Shown: piece by piece, positions 34,750-47,697 of the stretch
Layout of the letters: each line of letters opens with the position of its first letter
How positions within the stretch are numbered: position 1 is the stretch's first letter
Assembly: GCA_016490735.1 (NCBI GenBank)
Contig: JAEMWC010001218.1
Coordinates: 146,501-210,500 of the forward strand
Length of the DNA: 64,000 bases
DNA from: Pachyseris speciosa
Lineage: Eukaryota > Cnidaria > Anthozoa > Scleractinia > Pachyseridae
Direction: 5' to 3'
Notes under the pieces: model-generated
Seen by the model: the letters and a program-made list of their open reading frames with translations, nothing else
Databases searched by the model: none
Told to the model about the DNA's origin: nothing
Program-made: the position numbers and the translations under genes

Positions 34750-36666
34750 GCTGGGCAAAAGTCATAGGTAGCCGAATTACCAAGATGATCGCATAATTAG
34801 TCAACAAAGTGTTCTCACCTTTTGCTCACTGGTCTCCACTCCTCCCTCCGTGTCCCTTTGTTCTAACTTTAGGCTCTCTCGGCTTGGTGTTGTGAGTGCA
34901 GATCGTCGTGAGCGCAGATTTAAGAAGGGCGTCGTTATTACCTCACATCTGCTGTTGTCCTGTCCAAGATAGAAAGGCCTTGCCACAACGCCTGCACTGG
35001 ATAGCCTGGAGACTCTGGCGCGGTCGAGGTTTCGACTTTTTCTGTCTTCCATGACACAGGTTCTCCTATTGTTCTCTAAAAATAAGGTTTTCTGCCTTAT
35101 CTACCGTCTGGTATCATGACCTGTAGCTATAGGTTTTCATGCTTGTGTCCACGTTGTTGACACGCTTCAATTGACAGTTGCTAATCACGAAAGGATAACC
35201 GCGCATACTCAATAACTACTGTTTCTTGTTGTTCGGAGATATTCGTGGATACGCGACTGTTGTGCTCAAGATGTGCCATGCTGCTGGCATTTTTGAATAG
35301 TAATCACTAGAAATCGTTTAGGTTCAACCGCAGCGCAATATTAAATCTCAACCGTGTCTAATCGTTAAAAAGAGACCTCGTGGTTTATTTATATTTTTGT
35401 AGCGGCTTTCTATGCTTAAAGATCTTATCAGCGTTGAAGCGAAGTTGAACGATTCAACTCAGTAGCTAAAGATAAGGGGGTGAGCTATGACAAGTTGTTT
35501 TACAAAATTAAATTACAAAAAAAATTCAGTATATACATAGTAAGGCCTAAGGCCATTTTACCCCGTTAAATTCCATGAACTGATGTGTAACATCCAATGA
35601 AGTCTGAGCGTTTCAGAATTTTGATTCAATGAACCTTCACCACATCACAAAATGAGCCGATTGCGGGGCGCCCCTTATGTGCCAAAAAAACACACCTCTG
35701 CGTTCTATTTTTGGGGGCAATCAAAGAATAAATAGAGGCAAAACTGGGTGGTTCTAGACACAGGCACTTGAGAACAAACGCACAGGACTAAGAAAAGCAT
35801 TTCAATGCCATTCGTGGAGGAATACAAATATAGTTAAAAATAGGTTTCAGGAAATTTATCTTCTAATTAAATCGAAAGAAATCATGACCATGTCTGCAAG
35901 TTCAGCTTTTATTATTAGGTTCTCTGCAGTTTCACCCTCATCCGTGTAAATTCTTTAAGACACTTGTTTCTTTTTTCTAACTTTTTCTGGCTTAACTTCC
36001 AACTTTTTTGTTGACCACTGAAGTCTGTTCTTCGATTGTCTACACTTCGGAACATTGCTAAGCTGATTTACAAGCTACAGGCGCCCGAAAAACTTTTCCA
36101 GTCTTTAAAGCGTTGTGAATTCAGCTCGACTTTGTTCAAAAAGGTTTGTACCTGTTTAGGTTAATTAACTTACAGCAATCTTACTGCCACCACAATACCG
36201 AACTGAGATGACTGACAAAACTTCCCAAAATAATAGCCGCGAGATGTAGTTGAGTTACAACAATTCTGCCTCTCTTAACATGTTTCCAAATACTACTAAA
36301 AAGTAGCAACGGTACAACATTCGTTCATTCTCTACTGATAAGGCTGGGCACACAATTTTCTTTGATAATTTAATTTCTTGGCAGAGATTTCCTCCTTTAT
36401 TTCACATATTATAAATTAATATCAATATTGCACCCAACACGTGTATTTTTGCGCCAGTATTGAGGAGAGTTTTCTCCGGCTAAACGGATTGTATATTAGC
36501 CTTTCGGCATAACTTGGAAAAATAAAGCCAGTTCAATGCTTTGGAAGAACGGCTGCATGAATGTGTTGTTTTGCTACGATACGAGTCACCACTGAGTAAC
36601 ATTAAAGTTTTGTTTTGCGCTTTTCGTTCACCACTACATGTAACAGTGACCATATCTTTTCTTCAG
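34750..36666. other. No recognisable gene
   Basis: No supported feature. The minus frame at 34801-35052 is Arg/Ser/Thr-rich and has no match I know. 36540-36666 is the upstream part of an open frame whose coding exon starts at 36667. Confidence 0.4.
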
Positions 36667-36849
36667 GTTTTCCTTGAAAACCTGAGCGGATCGACAAGTT
36701 TAGATTGGTACGCTAGTGATCCAAAAGTCTGTTTATCAGTGCGTCAGTTTCAATCCCCATACCTCAGGAATGCTTCGAAGGTGTCTGCACGGCGTAACAT
36801 CAAAACTGAGTGGGACATGAAGGGAAGGTTATCGCGGGAAGACATCACG
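36667..36849 (+). CDS. Orphan internal exon, function unknown
   Basis: A phase-0 exon of 61 codons lies between the acceptor TTTTCTTCAG (ending at 36666) and the donor GTATGA (36850). It reads VFLENLSGSTSLDWYASDP, then VRQFQSPYLRNASKV, then TEWDMKGRLSREDIT. Both splice sites are good and the composition (Trp, Tyr, charged residues) is typical of coding sequence. I do not recognise the family, and no neighbouring exon on the strand was found in the window with confidence. Confidence 0.5.
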
Positions 36850-37540
36850 GTATGAAAGAGAAGTTTCAATTCTGCGTGTTCTGTTATCAAGGCTGAGCAT
36901 TATAGACCTCGAGCGGCATTACAGGGCAAATGGCCTGCATCTTCCCCGTTCACAGTTGTATTCTTCTAGTTGAGTGTCCACCTTTGTAAACTACAAGCAG
37001 TCGAGGAATTGTATGAAACCACGGCTCAAAATAGTCTGAAATGAAGAATAAATGTCCGTCACCTCAGTCTACTTTGGAAGAGCTTTAGGTACCCATTCCT
37101 AGATTCAGCCAATTGGACAAGAATTTACTTGTGTTTGGCTGCAAAAGGATGAGCAAATTCACACACCTTTGTCAACGCTAACAAGAAATGTTTTCTAACT
37201 ACCATCTAATCTAATGTTCAGACGTGTTTGGGTTAACAGACCGTTAGACCGGGACATTTTAGACATTTATTCATCCTAGGGAACCTAAATATACCCAGTA
37301 CGCGACTACATAACCTAATAACAAACTGGCCGTTTCGGATCGAAGGTTGTGCGCTGACAGCTGGAAGACCTTCCCAACATTACAGGCATAGGGTGTTGAA
37401 AATGACAGTGAAAAATGAGAAATATCCGAGTCTTAGAGGTTAACGTAGCAGACATTTGCTCGGCTAGTACATCCTCTTCCACCGTAATGAATACAACGAC
37501 GCTGCATGAAAGCGGCATCTTGGGGTGAAAAGGGGGTGCA

Positions 37541-39230
37541 CTATAACATAAAAAAAAACTACCCATGTAACCATCGATGGTAATGCTATATCAGTCCTAA
37601 ATGTCTTTCTATTGCAACATCCATGGAAAAAAGATGCCTGGCGCCTGAAAGTTGCTTTCTATTCGATCAAAGTCTCCATGATTTGAACGCTGGATTTATT
37701 TGGGATTTCTTACAACATGTGCTGTTTCAACTCTGAGGCAATCATTATAACACGAATTGTAAACATTTCCGAGAAATTAACCATGCATTTATAAACTTCA
37801 AGTGTCAAAAAGTTAACGTCGTGATTAGTCAAACTACCTACTGAATATCTCCATCTAAATTCGCAGCAATGCTGGAAGCGTTCATAAAAAAGCAAAGCAA
37901 AGGCTACATAATACACGGATTAATTCCAGCTACCTTGTCATGATGAAACCAAACCAAAACGACAAAATGTAAGATGTATGAATTGCTCTCAAATCACTCA
38001 GGATATTGATTATAACTGTGAAGAGAGTTTCTACTATTTCAGTAATAGTCCTCGAATTTCCAATTTCGAAACTGACGCTAGCTGGCGCTACGTTATGCTA
38101 TTAAAAGTAAATCTGTACATAAAAACACGAAATGGATTGATTTTCCAATTTTATGAAAACTTGAAGTCCCATTTTACCAATGAAAACTGTAGATAGGCTC
38201 AAGTCTAGCACGAATTTTATGTGCCGTAAGGCCTTTTTGCTTATTACAATTCATCGGAAAAAGAATTAACTTATTCCCTAAGTTGACGATACGTGGCAAA
38301 GCTAAATCTCATGCTTGGAGAATACAGTTAATGGTGTAGGACTATTTCCTTGGGTCTTATCACTTTGTTATGAACGTGTGGCAAGAGTCGCATCTGATGG
38401 ATTCAGCTTCACAATTAAGAATTAAGCTGAACGGGCAGTGGAGGCTCTTCTTGGGGTTAAATTGTAAACTTTGGATATCTCTGAAGAGAAAAGAATGGTT
38501 TGCTCTATAACATGAAAACATGACCCGTCTAACCATCGATGGTAATCAGTCCTAAATGTCTGTCTATTGCATGCAACATCCATTGAAAAAAAATGTCTCA
38601 GGGCGCCTGAAATGTTGCTTTCTATTCGATCAAAGTCTCTATGATTTGAATGCTGCATATATTTTGGATTTCTAACATCATGTCCTGTTTCAACTCTGAG
38701 GCTACCTTTTCATGATGAAACCAAAACAAAACGACAAAATGTAAGATGTATGAATTGCTCCCAAATCACTCAGGATATTGATTATAACTGTGAAGAGAGT
38801 TTCTACTATTTCAGTAATAGTCCTCGAATTTCCAATTTCGAAACTGACGCTAGCTGGCGCTATGTTATGCTATTAAAAGTAAATCTGTACATAAAAACAC
38901 GAAATGGATTGGTCTTCCAATTTTATGAAAACTTGAGGTCTCATTTTACCAATGAAAACTGTAGATAGGCTCAAGTCTAGCACGAATATTGTGTGCCGTA
39001 AGGCCTTTCTAATTTGCGTGTTACAATTCACCGGAAAAAGAATTAACTTATTCCCTAAGTTGAAGATACGTGGCACAAGCTAAATCTCATGCGTATAGAG
39101 AATACAGTTAACGGTGTAGGACTATTTCCTAGGGTCTTACCAGTTTGCCATGAACGAGTGGCAAGAGTCGCCGTTTGGTGAATTCAGCTTCACAATGAAG
39201 AATTAAGCTAAACGGGCAGTGGCGGCTCTT
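37541..39230. repeat. Tandem duplication, about 0.9 and 0.73 kb
   Basis: Copy 1 (37541-38450) and copy 2 (38505-39230) align throughout. Copy 1 has about 190 extra bases (37740-37930) missing from copy 2. Both contain a 72-codon open frame (37978-38196 and 38750-38968) starting MNCSQITQDIDYNCEE. The frames differ by three silent changes and two conservative replacements (Ile/Val, Lys/Arg). Whether this frame is expressed is unknown. Confidence 0.8.
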
Positions 39231-42040
39231 GTAAAGCGCGTTTGTATTTAAACTGGCCGTTAAACTGTTTATTTCTACGGCGTAAACCGAAGAAGTGTTG
39301 CCTTAACTCCTTATGTGTTTCGTTGCGCTTCTAATGTTCATTGAGAAACAGTACGACTTGGCAAAACATAAGCTTCAGTACTAAAAGCGTAACAACGGCA
39401 TCTTAGTCACAATTGGCCGGGACATGAACACAGTTTTCTGAATATAATGACACTTACATGACACTCGGTGATTGCCGACTGCGACTTTAAATCCAGCTGT
39501 TTTGGGGGAAAGAACTAATTGCCCCGTGAGTGAGTCAAAAGTAGTAGGTCGACTTCATGTGTAAATTTCAACTCTGCTTCACCGCGACGTTTGATACAGC
39601 TGTCGCAAATCATTCTACGCATCGAACAACACACCGCAGAAATACGCTTCTCGTCAGCCACCGGTTAAACAAAGAAATTACTTTTAAACTGGATTCAAAT
39701 CTTCAAACTGCATACGCATCAGTAACAGTGCACTGTGCGGCATGTGTGAGTAAAACTACTGCAACGTTATCGTGTTATCTGTGGGAGATCATGAGGTAAA
39801 GTGACAAGAAAACTGTACTATTCACAACGCATGCAAAACCTAAAAAGAGGGAGATCATAACGACGAGGAACCAAGATCGTCACTGGCATCTTTCCTTTAC
39901 TGAAACCACCTAATCTTTACTCCCGGTTAGTATCTAGATACACATACAAACATGACATTCTTATATCTAAGTGCGTCTATCATTGCTACTCATATATATA
40001 TTTCACAACTGCAAATCAAACTATTTATGAAGTGTGCTTTTGGCCTTCCTTTAAACTGAAATGTCCAAACTTTGCACCTACCAGTTTGAAGAACGATATC
40101 GCGCTATTACGCTGAAATAAAGAAGTGTCGGCTGTTTCGTAAGATGGGTACATGCGACGGTTTGTCCCAGGTCTGTCGTATCTCATAAGTTCTCATAAAA
40201 TTTACTAAGGGATCAACCACAATACCTGCTGATAAAGTGCAATTTTATCACAGACTTATGATTGAGCCGCAGTTGTTGCTGAATTATTGGACACGAAACC
40301 CTTTCTTCTTTGTAAATACATAATCTATAACACATTTGCCGCATTTCTGATCCTTGAATCGAACTTGTTTAGAAAACTGTCAAAGATCTGAAACGTAACA
40401 AGAAACCAATGCATGCGCCACATTTTATTGCTAAACAGTATCACTGCTAACAAACAAAATGCTTCATCAAACTGAGCGCCGATGTTTCCAGCATGTTCAG
40501 AAAAGCTAAGACTGTGTACCATCATTATTTCGTAGCTAAGGCTCTCGGTTGGGCGATAAGGAAAAATATTTCTCATACCTCCTCGCCAAAAACCTTAAAG
40601 TTCACACTTGACACTTGACGAGTAACCTTTCGTGTTCGGGGCGTTGTTCGTGCCTGAATCCCGATTTTTTTAGCATTATGAGCAGTGGTTATGAGGGATA
40701 TTGCTCCGGGAATGATGTGCGGGTGTATTTCTTAATATTAAACTGTGGTAATATATTCAAGCATGAGATACCTATTTATCTCTTAGCCTGCATTGCAGCC
40801 GGACAATATATATGCCGCGGGGTTGGACTGTCTGCGACGCAGGCTATTTATCTCTTTGCTGATGATAGTCACGTGTGCATATCCATTGGATCATGCGTCG
40901 AAAATAATTGTTTAGAAATCTAATGCATGGATAATCCGCGTAGCATGTATTAAGCTTTTCCGAAGATGCTGGGAACCTCAGGTGTAAAGTCTCATGTTAA
41001 TGTTTGTTAGAAGTATTCAGGCTCTTCAGAGTTCAGCCGTGGTGGCATAGCCCGGGACACGATTGATCACGGCTGAAGTAAGGCAAGACGAAATTCATTT
41101 ATTAAGAAATCTCACTGTCTGCCAAAGCCCACGTTTAAATGTAACCCGTAGATTCTCGATCAAACAAACACGCGTAACTTGATAACTTTAATGATTAAGG
41201 GTCATTGGTCAGCACAGTAATTTGTAGCAGAAAAATTTAACACATGTTTCTTGTCAATATACACGAGTTTCAGATGAGTGATACTTTCGTTTTCTCAATA
41301 AAGGTCAAGGATTTCACCGAGACAATGGCGCTAAAAACAGTCACAAACAAGAGACGATTTCAAATTCCTTTCGCAGTTCCAGCACTGATCAATCACGGCT
41401 CAGTAAAACTACTGCACTTTATGGACGGGTTCATTTTCTGAGATAGTTTTTATACATTGGTGATTACTTTCAACCTGGGACAAACCTTCGCACCGGCCAT
41501 TTTACACTACTGCTGACATTTCGCTACTTCAGCGTAAAAGTGTATCGTTCTCAGTTTTGACATTCGTAGATGCATTTTAGAGACTTAAAACTGACGAAGG
41601 CAAAAAGTACTCTTCAGTTCTGAACGAGTCTGTAAATGGTTTGATTTGTGGTTGTGAAGCATAAAGAGTAGCAATTATAGACGTGCTCAGTTATAAGAAT
41701 GTTATGTTTTTATGTGTATCCAGATACTAAGCAGGTTTCCGTAAAGGAAAGATGGCAGTAAATTAAAAGTTATTTAAATCTCAGTAACAATCTTTGCTCC
41801 TTTATATGACCCTTCTTTTTCAGTCGCTGAGTACCTAGAATACTTTCCAATACCTTAAACACCGCCCGTAGATAACACCAAAGACCCGATAACTTTGCAG
41901 TGGTTTTACTTACACACGCACAGTTCACTTTTATGCGGTTTTTTTTTGGACGTATTTACTTTGTTTAACCAATCATCGCCAACAACATTCCGGTCACGAA
42001 GAATCAGCGCAGCGTCAGCGGTGCTGCCTGTGAATCCAAC
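39231..42040. other. No recognisable gene
   Basis: Short frames at 39557-39799, 40615-40923 and 41244-41441 lack motifs and complete splice pairs. Confidence 0.4.
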
Positions 42041-42244
42041 ATGACGGTCGTGAGTATGAAGAGAAACACGAGCAAAATTGATTTCAAACAACTCCGTAAT
42101 CTGTCATCTGTGGTGTTGTACGATACGCTTAAGAGAAGGCAGAAAACGTACCCACAAACTTATGAAGTGCGGAAAAGAAGAGGACTAACAGACCATCAAC
42201 AAAGGAAGATACATGTTTGTTTATATTTTGAAATTTTAATGTAA
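42041..42244 (+). CDS. Possible N-terminal exon, basic protein
   Basis: An ATG opens a 67-codon frame with DFKQLRNLSSVVLYDTLKRR and a basic tail. The 'LSSVVLYDT...TYEV' order faintly recalls the lead-in to chromodomain proteins in invertebrate transposons, but no chromo fold follows in this frame and no clean donor is seen. It may be a truncated fragment or chance. Confidence 0.25.
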   Translation: MTVVSMKRNTSKIDFKQLRNLSSVVLYDTLKRRQKTYPQTYEVRKRRGLTDHQQRKIHVCLYFEILM

Positions 42245-42367
42245 GAGGCTAACTATAAAGATTAAAAATAACCTTACGTTGTTTGAAGTCCTATGTGGAA
42301 ATAATACATGCGAAGTTTTAAAATAAGTGCCGATGCTGTTTTTTCTTTGCGTTTGAGATGTACTTAC

Positions 42368-42715
42368 ATTTAATTTATAATCACAAGTATGCCCCCTTAA
42401 TTGGTTTTGACTCTCGGAACAAAGTCGTCTCAATCGACCGTCAAGCCTGGAGCAGTCTGGTTTTACCTTCAATCCATATTTCTCTTCTAAAAACGCGTTT
42501 AGAATTTCTAAGTAACTGATTGTCAGTGCGTTATTGTTCTTGAAATCCAGTACCAGCTTTTGTAAACAGTCGCATGTGAAAGCGACTTTAAAGACCACCT
42601 CCTCGGTATTAACACACTGATCTTGTATATATTTTAGGCTATTAGAAACACTGACAGATTCCTTCAACAGGGATGAGGCTGATTTGTCGAGTAAATCAGA
42701 AAGGCTTAAATTGGT
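42368..42715 (-). CDS. Possible exon of unknown gene, minus strand
   Basis: A long open stretch (about 115 codons) ends at a consensus GTAAGT donor at 42367. It reads SDLLDKSASSLLKESVSVS, CLQKLVLDFKNNNALTI and LNAFLEEKYGLKVKPD: helical, leucine-rich and typical of protein. The upstream acceptor is weak (TGAG). A possible start exon lies at 42919 (MAAKRPRKVSGFLENGF). The family is not recognised. Confidence 0.4.
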
Positions 42716-43324
42716 CGCTCACCTCGATACATAGTCCTATTATTTACAGAGAACACAGAAAGCAGTCGTTACAATTGCATCCCGCTCCGACAAATGTTCC
42801 ATCTGTAATTTTAACCGACTTTTTCGAAATATTAAAAACCTCTCCATACCGGTTTCTCTGTTAAATTTGAAGCCATTTTCTAAGAAACCGCTTACTTTAC
42901 GCGGGCGCTTGGCCGCCATAGTTTTTGGCGATGACACAGGCAGCTAACCAGTAGCATGTTTCTATGATGTCAGTTGTTTTAACAGTATGCTGCATATTGA
43001 GATCTGCGCTGGTTTTTGTGAACTTTGATCTTAGCTGGGAGTTCTTAAACTTGACAGTGTCAACGAAGATAAGTACGACCTTTCAATGCCGCCCCTCCGT
43101 TCAAAACTAAGGAGAGAGGCTTGAAGTTTACACAAGGAGTCGATCCAACATTTTTTGACGCAATTACATCTTTGTCTACAAAGAGACGGATTTCGGTAAA
43201 GTTGAAGCAATTACCGAGTGTCATGTAAGCATACACAAGCTTTCCGTGGAGATATACAGAATATTGTGTTCATGTTGTAACGTAGATGGTTACGATTTTA
43301 TGTAGTATGTTTTAGTGTTCAGCG

Positions 43325-45800
43325 ATGCAGACAATTATTGCTGGAAAGCTTTTTTCAATTAAAATCATCAGCGACCACTACCTAATGTACGTTGTCCTCG
43401 ATATGAAAGTGTCTAAGCCTCCACCCACCTACATCACAACCCAGAGTTTTAAAAACTATACCGCCGACCAGTTCTCCAGTGACATCGCACAAGTACCATG
43501 GGAAATTGTGGAATTCATGGCCTCAGTGGATGACAGAGTGAACGCCTTTAACGACCTTTTTCTAACATGCCTCGATAATCATGCTCCTATAAAAACTCTG
43601 AAACTAAAGCGCAAGTCAAATCCATCCATCACTGCTGAGATCAAGGAACGGATAAATACAAGGAATAAGCTTCATAGGAGGGCGCGTAAGAGCGGAAGCC
43701 ACGAGGACTGGAAAGCGTTTGCAGACTTGAGGCGGGAGATTAAAGAGTCTATCCGGCATGCAGAAAGAGAATACTTCACACAACAAGTTATCACCAATAA
43801 AGGTAATACTGGCTCCCTGTGGAAAATCATACGTCGGGCTCTCCCCAACAAATCTAGCCAGCGCCCGCAATATACAAGGGATACCGACGTCCTGGCGAAT
43901 GAGTTCAATCGATTTTTCATCTCGGTCGGACAAGAAGCAGCCAAGAAGTTTACTGAGTTGGCTAACCACCACAGTCTACAATACAACAACTCCACGCCGC
44001 AGGTCAGGCCGACTTCACAACAGGCCCAAAGGGGCGAGGAAGGATGCTTCGTTTTTTAATCAGTCACGCCTGACGATGTGCGAAAGTGATCTTAGACATG
44101 CCTGCCAATAAGGCTCCGGGCTTTGATAAAGTTCCCATTTCGGTGGTTAAGGACTGCCTTGAGCACATTCTTCCAACGCTGACTGACCTAATAAACCACT
44201 CTTTCTCAAGTTCCGTGTTTCCGCGAGCGTGGAAAAAGGTGAAGTAGTTCCACACCCAAAAGAGGGTGACCATGAGGTGGCGAATAACAACCGTCCAATC
44301 TCGCTCCTGAGGACATGACTACTTGACATTGCATAATCGATTGACAAGACATCAAAGTGAAAACCGATCTCTGCACTCGACGGAAACGTTGAGCTTATTA
44401 GTAACGGACGACATCTTTAGAGCGATGGATAGCAGGCAAATAACAGCAATGGCTCTAATAGATTTGAGTAAGGCTTTTGACAGTCTCTGTCATTCTACCC
44501 TGCTCAGCAAACTCCAACTGCTTGGCACCTCAGAGAAGGCACTCCTCTGGTTCAAGAGCTACCTGTCAGACAGACAGAATTGGAACATCATTGTCGGATC
44601 CCATCACGATAACTCATGGGGTACCTCAGGGGTCCATCTTAGGCCCGATGCTGTTTACACTCTATATGAGTGACCTTCCAACGGTAACTAAGTTTAGTAA
44701 CATCGAATCCTATGTGGACGACACTAAGATCTACCTATCGTGTGCGTCTAAAGATATCCACTCTTGTCTGCAACAAGTCGCTAAGGATCTTGGAAGTATT
44801 GCTGGTTGGTGTTGCGCAAACCACCTGCTTATAAACCCGGATAAGGCTAAACTTGTGCTCTTTGGCACACGGCAACTTGCATCAAAGCTACCTGACGTCA
44901 CTGTAACCTTTCTTGGACAACAACTACGCCCGGTGTCGTCTGCCAAAGATTTGGGTGTTACCCTAGACTCTGGCTTAACATTCAGCAATCACGTCTCATC
45001 ATTATCGTCATCTTTGCTATCTAGTTTTGTAAGATAAGTAGGGTCCGCCACCTGTTCTCCAAAGAAGTTCTGCACATAATGATTAACTCTATGTGTTTTT
45101 TGTAAATTTTTTTACTGTTCTGCTGTATGGTCTGGTACTTACAAACAGAACATCTATAAACTACAACTTATGCAAAACTTTGCTGCTTTGCTAGAGGAGC
45201 AACTTCGATTGCGTGACGTGACAATGATGTATAAATGTGTTAACAACTTAGTGCCAGCATATATTAGCTGTAAGATAGGGAAGCGATCAAATGCCCACGC
45301 TTACAATCTCCGCAACAGTGAAGATCTAAACCTGCCAGAATGCCGAACAGCGGCTGCCCAGCGCGGTTTCTTTTATAGGGCAGCAAAAGCGTGGAATAGT
45401 CTCAATAACAACACTAGAACTGCTCGACACTAAGATCATTTAAAAAGCACGCAAAGGCAGAATTAATGAAGAAATAGGGTATCTTAATATACAACTATTG
45501 TACATTATCACAGTGTTAGCTGTTATTATTGTTAATTTTAAAATAATTAGAATAATTTAGAACTTATATAGCGCATTTTCCATGTGAATATGATCAAATG
45601 CGCTTTACAAGCAGATGAAATTGGAATTTAAAATTTTTAGCATTTGTAATTTTTAAGTTGTTATTTCTGTATCAAGTTCATGTAAGTTATTATATTTTAT
45701 ATCATTAGTCTTATTTATATTATATATAAACATTGTAAATTAATTCTGAAAAGCCCCTTGGGGAGAATTAATAATAATGTATTGTATAGTATTGTATTGT
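43325..45800 (+). pseudogene. LINE, CR1/L2-like, 5'-truncated and broken
   Basis: The sequence opens inside the AP endonuclease (SDHYLMYVVLD, the family's SDH box). It continues through the linker (AEIKERINTRNKLHRRARK) and into the RT (NKAPGFDKVPISVV, then DLSKAFDSLCHSTLL, PQGSILGPMLF, and the active-site box YVDD at 44711-44722). The CR1/L2 tail follows at 45170-45433 (DVTMMYKCVNNLVP, then FFYRAAKAWNSL). At least two frame changes and internal stops break it. The 3' end is AT-rich and finishes in repeats of TATTGTA near 45780-45800. These elements copy themselves by target-primed reverse transcription; this copy cannot. Confidence 0.85.
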
Positions 45801-46489
45801 AAAATCTACTTTGTGTAAAATTTTCTCTAGCAACGGAAGATGTTCGTTAAACTGCCGAAACGTGTGTTCATAAAATCAAACGTGTCCTGTTTGTTTCTCA
45901 AAATCATGGCTACGGTTCACGTGATGTTTACAACCTCTGTGACTTCAATCCACTATTTCAGGGCCTTCCTCGTTTTATTTAGCTTTTTAAATGTATAGGC
46001 ATGGAAAAAATTCCCCTAATTTGTGCTACAGTCTCGACAGCCAATTTTTCATTTTTAAAAAGTATCAAAAAATCATCATTATCAATAAGGATACGAAAAA
46101 AAGGGAATTGGTTGGTAACATCTAATCCGACTTTTTGCTCATTATGAACAATTATTGTCTATTGTTTGGAAAGATTATCGACTATAGCGAGGACATATGT
46201 GATATATTCCGCCTCGTGGAATATTTCTCTTATTACCCCTTGGAACAGGGCGGTGAAGTGCTTCGTTGCAAGTTTCTCAGTTGGAGAGGTTCCATCCGGG
46301 GTTCCAATTGAACAAACAGGATAATTATTATAATTATTCTCGTAATGGTAAAGGTAAATTTTGAATTACTCGGATTTACACGTGACCTCTTGAAGGATGT
46401 GGGTTTCTAACGAAACGGGAAAATTACTTGGCGTTTTAAACAGCAGGGGGAAATGGGATCTTATTGTGCTCTTTATTGATCTGCATTAA
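45801..46489. other. No recognisable feature
   Basis: Non-coding sequence between the LINE and the MITE. Nothing is recognised. Confidence 0.45.
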
Positions 46490-46728
46490 ATACCTCTTAC
46501 TAGCCGTGTTCGAGGTCCGTACTGTAAGTTACGGATCTTCGTTTTTTCCCGTTGATTTATGGCCCAAGCGCGAAGCGCGAGGGCCATAAAGTAAGATATT
46601 TACTATGTCTCTGAAGTCAATTCGGCGCGCGGGAAAGAAAACTAGTTGAAGTCAAGCGGTCCGTACTGTAGAATACGGCCCGCAAAATTGACCAATCACA
46701 GCGCGTGCACTAAGAGAGAGATATAATA
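46490..46728. mobile_element. MITE, inverted relative to 23281-23572
   Basis: TACCTCTTACTAGCCGTG to AGAGAGATATAATA matches the element nested in copy A. The central GC-rich inverted segment GCGCGAAGCGCG is retained. Confidence 0.65.
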
Positions 46729-46963
46729 AATCAAGAGAATGTATTCCATTGTTTGGTCATTATTATATAAACACCCTATACCTATGTTACAATCAAAGCC
46801 GCCAAAACCGAACCAACTGCAAATCACAAAAATGGCATCAACTTCCTGCAAGTCCCTCGACTCTAATTCCACAGTGAATGAGATGAAAGAAATTTAAAGT
46901 TACTATCATAATTTCAGGCCAGAAGGGAAAACAATTCATAAACGAAACTTCCGACACTTTTTA

Positions 46964-47697
46964 GCGGCAGCCACATCTGGATGGAATAGAGTCAATCCAG
47001 AGCTTATTCTTTACTCATAAATGAATCTAGCGGCAGCCACATCTGGACGGAATAGAATCAATCCAGAGCTTATTCTTTACTCATAAATGAATCTAGCGGC
47101 AGCCACATCTGGACGGAATAGAGTCAATCCAGAGCTTATCCTTTACTCATAAATGAATCTAGCGGCAGCCACATCTGGACGGAATAGAGTCAATCCAGAG
47201 CTTATTCTTTACTCATAAATGAATCTAGCGGCAGCCACATCTGGACGGAATAGAGTCAATCCAGAGCTTATCCTTTACTCATAAATGAATCTAGCGGCAG
47301 CCACATCTGGACGGAATAGAGTCGATCCAGAGCTTATTCTTTACTCATAAATGAATCTAGCGGCAGCCACATCTGGACGGATTAGAGTCAATCCAGAGCT
47401 TATTCTTTACTCATAAATGAATCTAGCGGCAGCCACATCTGGATGGAATAGAGTCAATCCAGAGCTTATTCTTTACTCATAAATGAATCTAGCGGCAGCC
47501 ACATCTGGACGGAATAGAGTCAATCCAGAGCTTATTCTTTACTCATAAATGAATCTAGCGGCAGCCACATCTGGACGGAATAGAGTCAATCCAGAGCTTA
47601 TTCTTTACTCATAAATGAATCTAGCGGCAGCCACATCTGGACGGAATAGAGTCAATCCAGAGCTTATCCTTTACTCATAAATGAATCTAGCGGCAGC
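46964..47697. repeat. 66-bp tandem array downstream of copy B
   Basis: There are about eleven near-identical 66-bp units plus the gene's own copy at 47698. Each unit, on the minus strand, holds the last 16-17 codons of the cystine-knot domain (KLWIDSIPSRCGCR region), the stop codon TAG and 15 further bases. Differences between units are single substitutions. Beyond the last unit the unduplicated 3' flank of copy A resumes, so the array grew from the end of the coding exon. Confidence 0.9.

Noticed and set aside
46964..47697. CRISPR-like repeat array
   Set aside because: The units are contiguous without unique spacers, the repeat is 66 bp, and it equals the gene end. The genome is eukaryotic.
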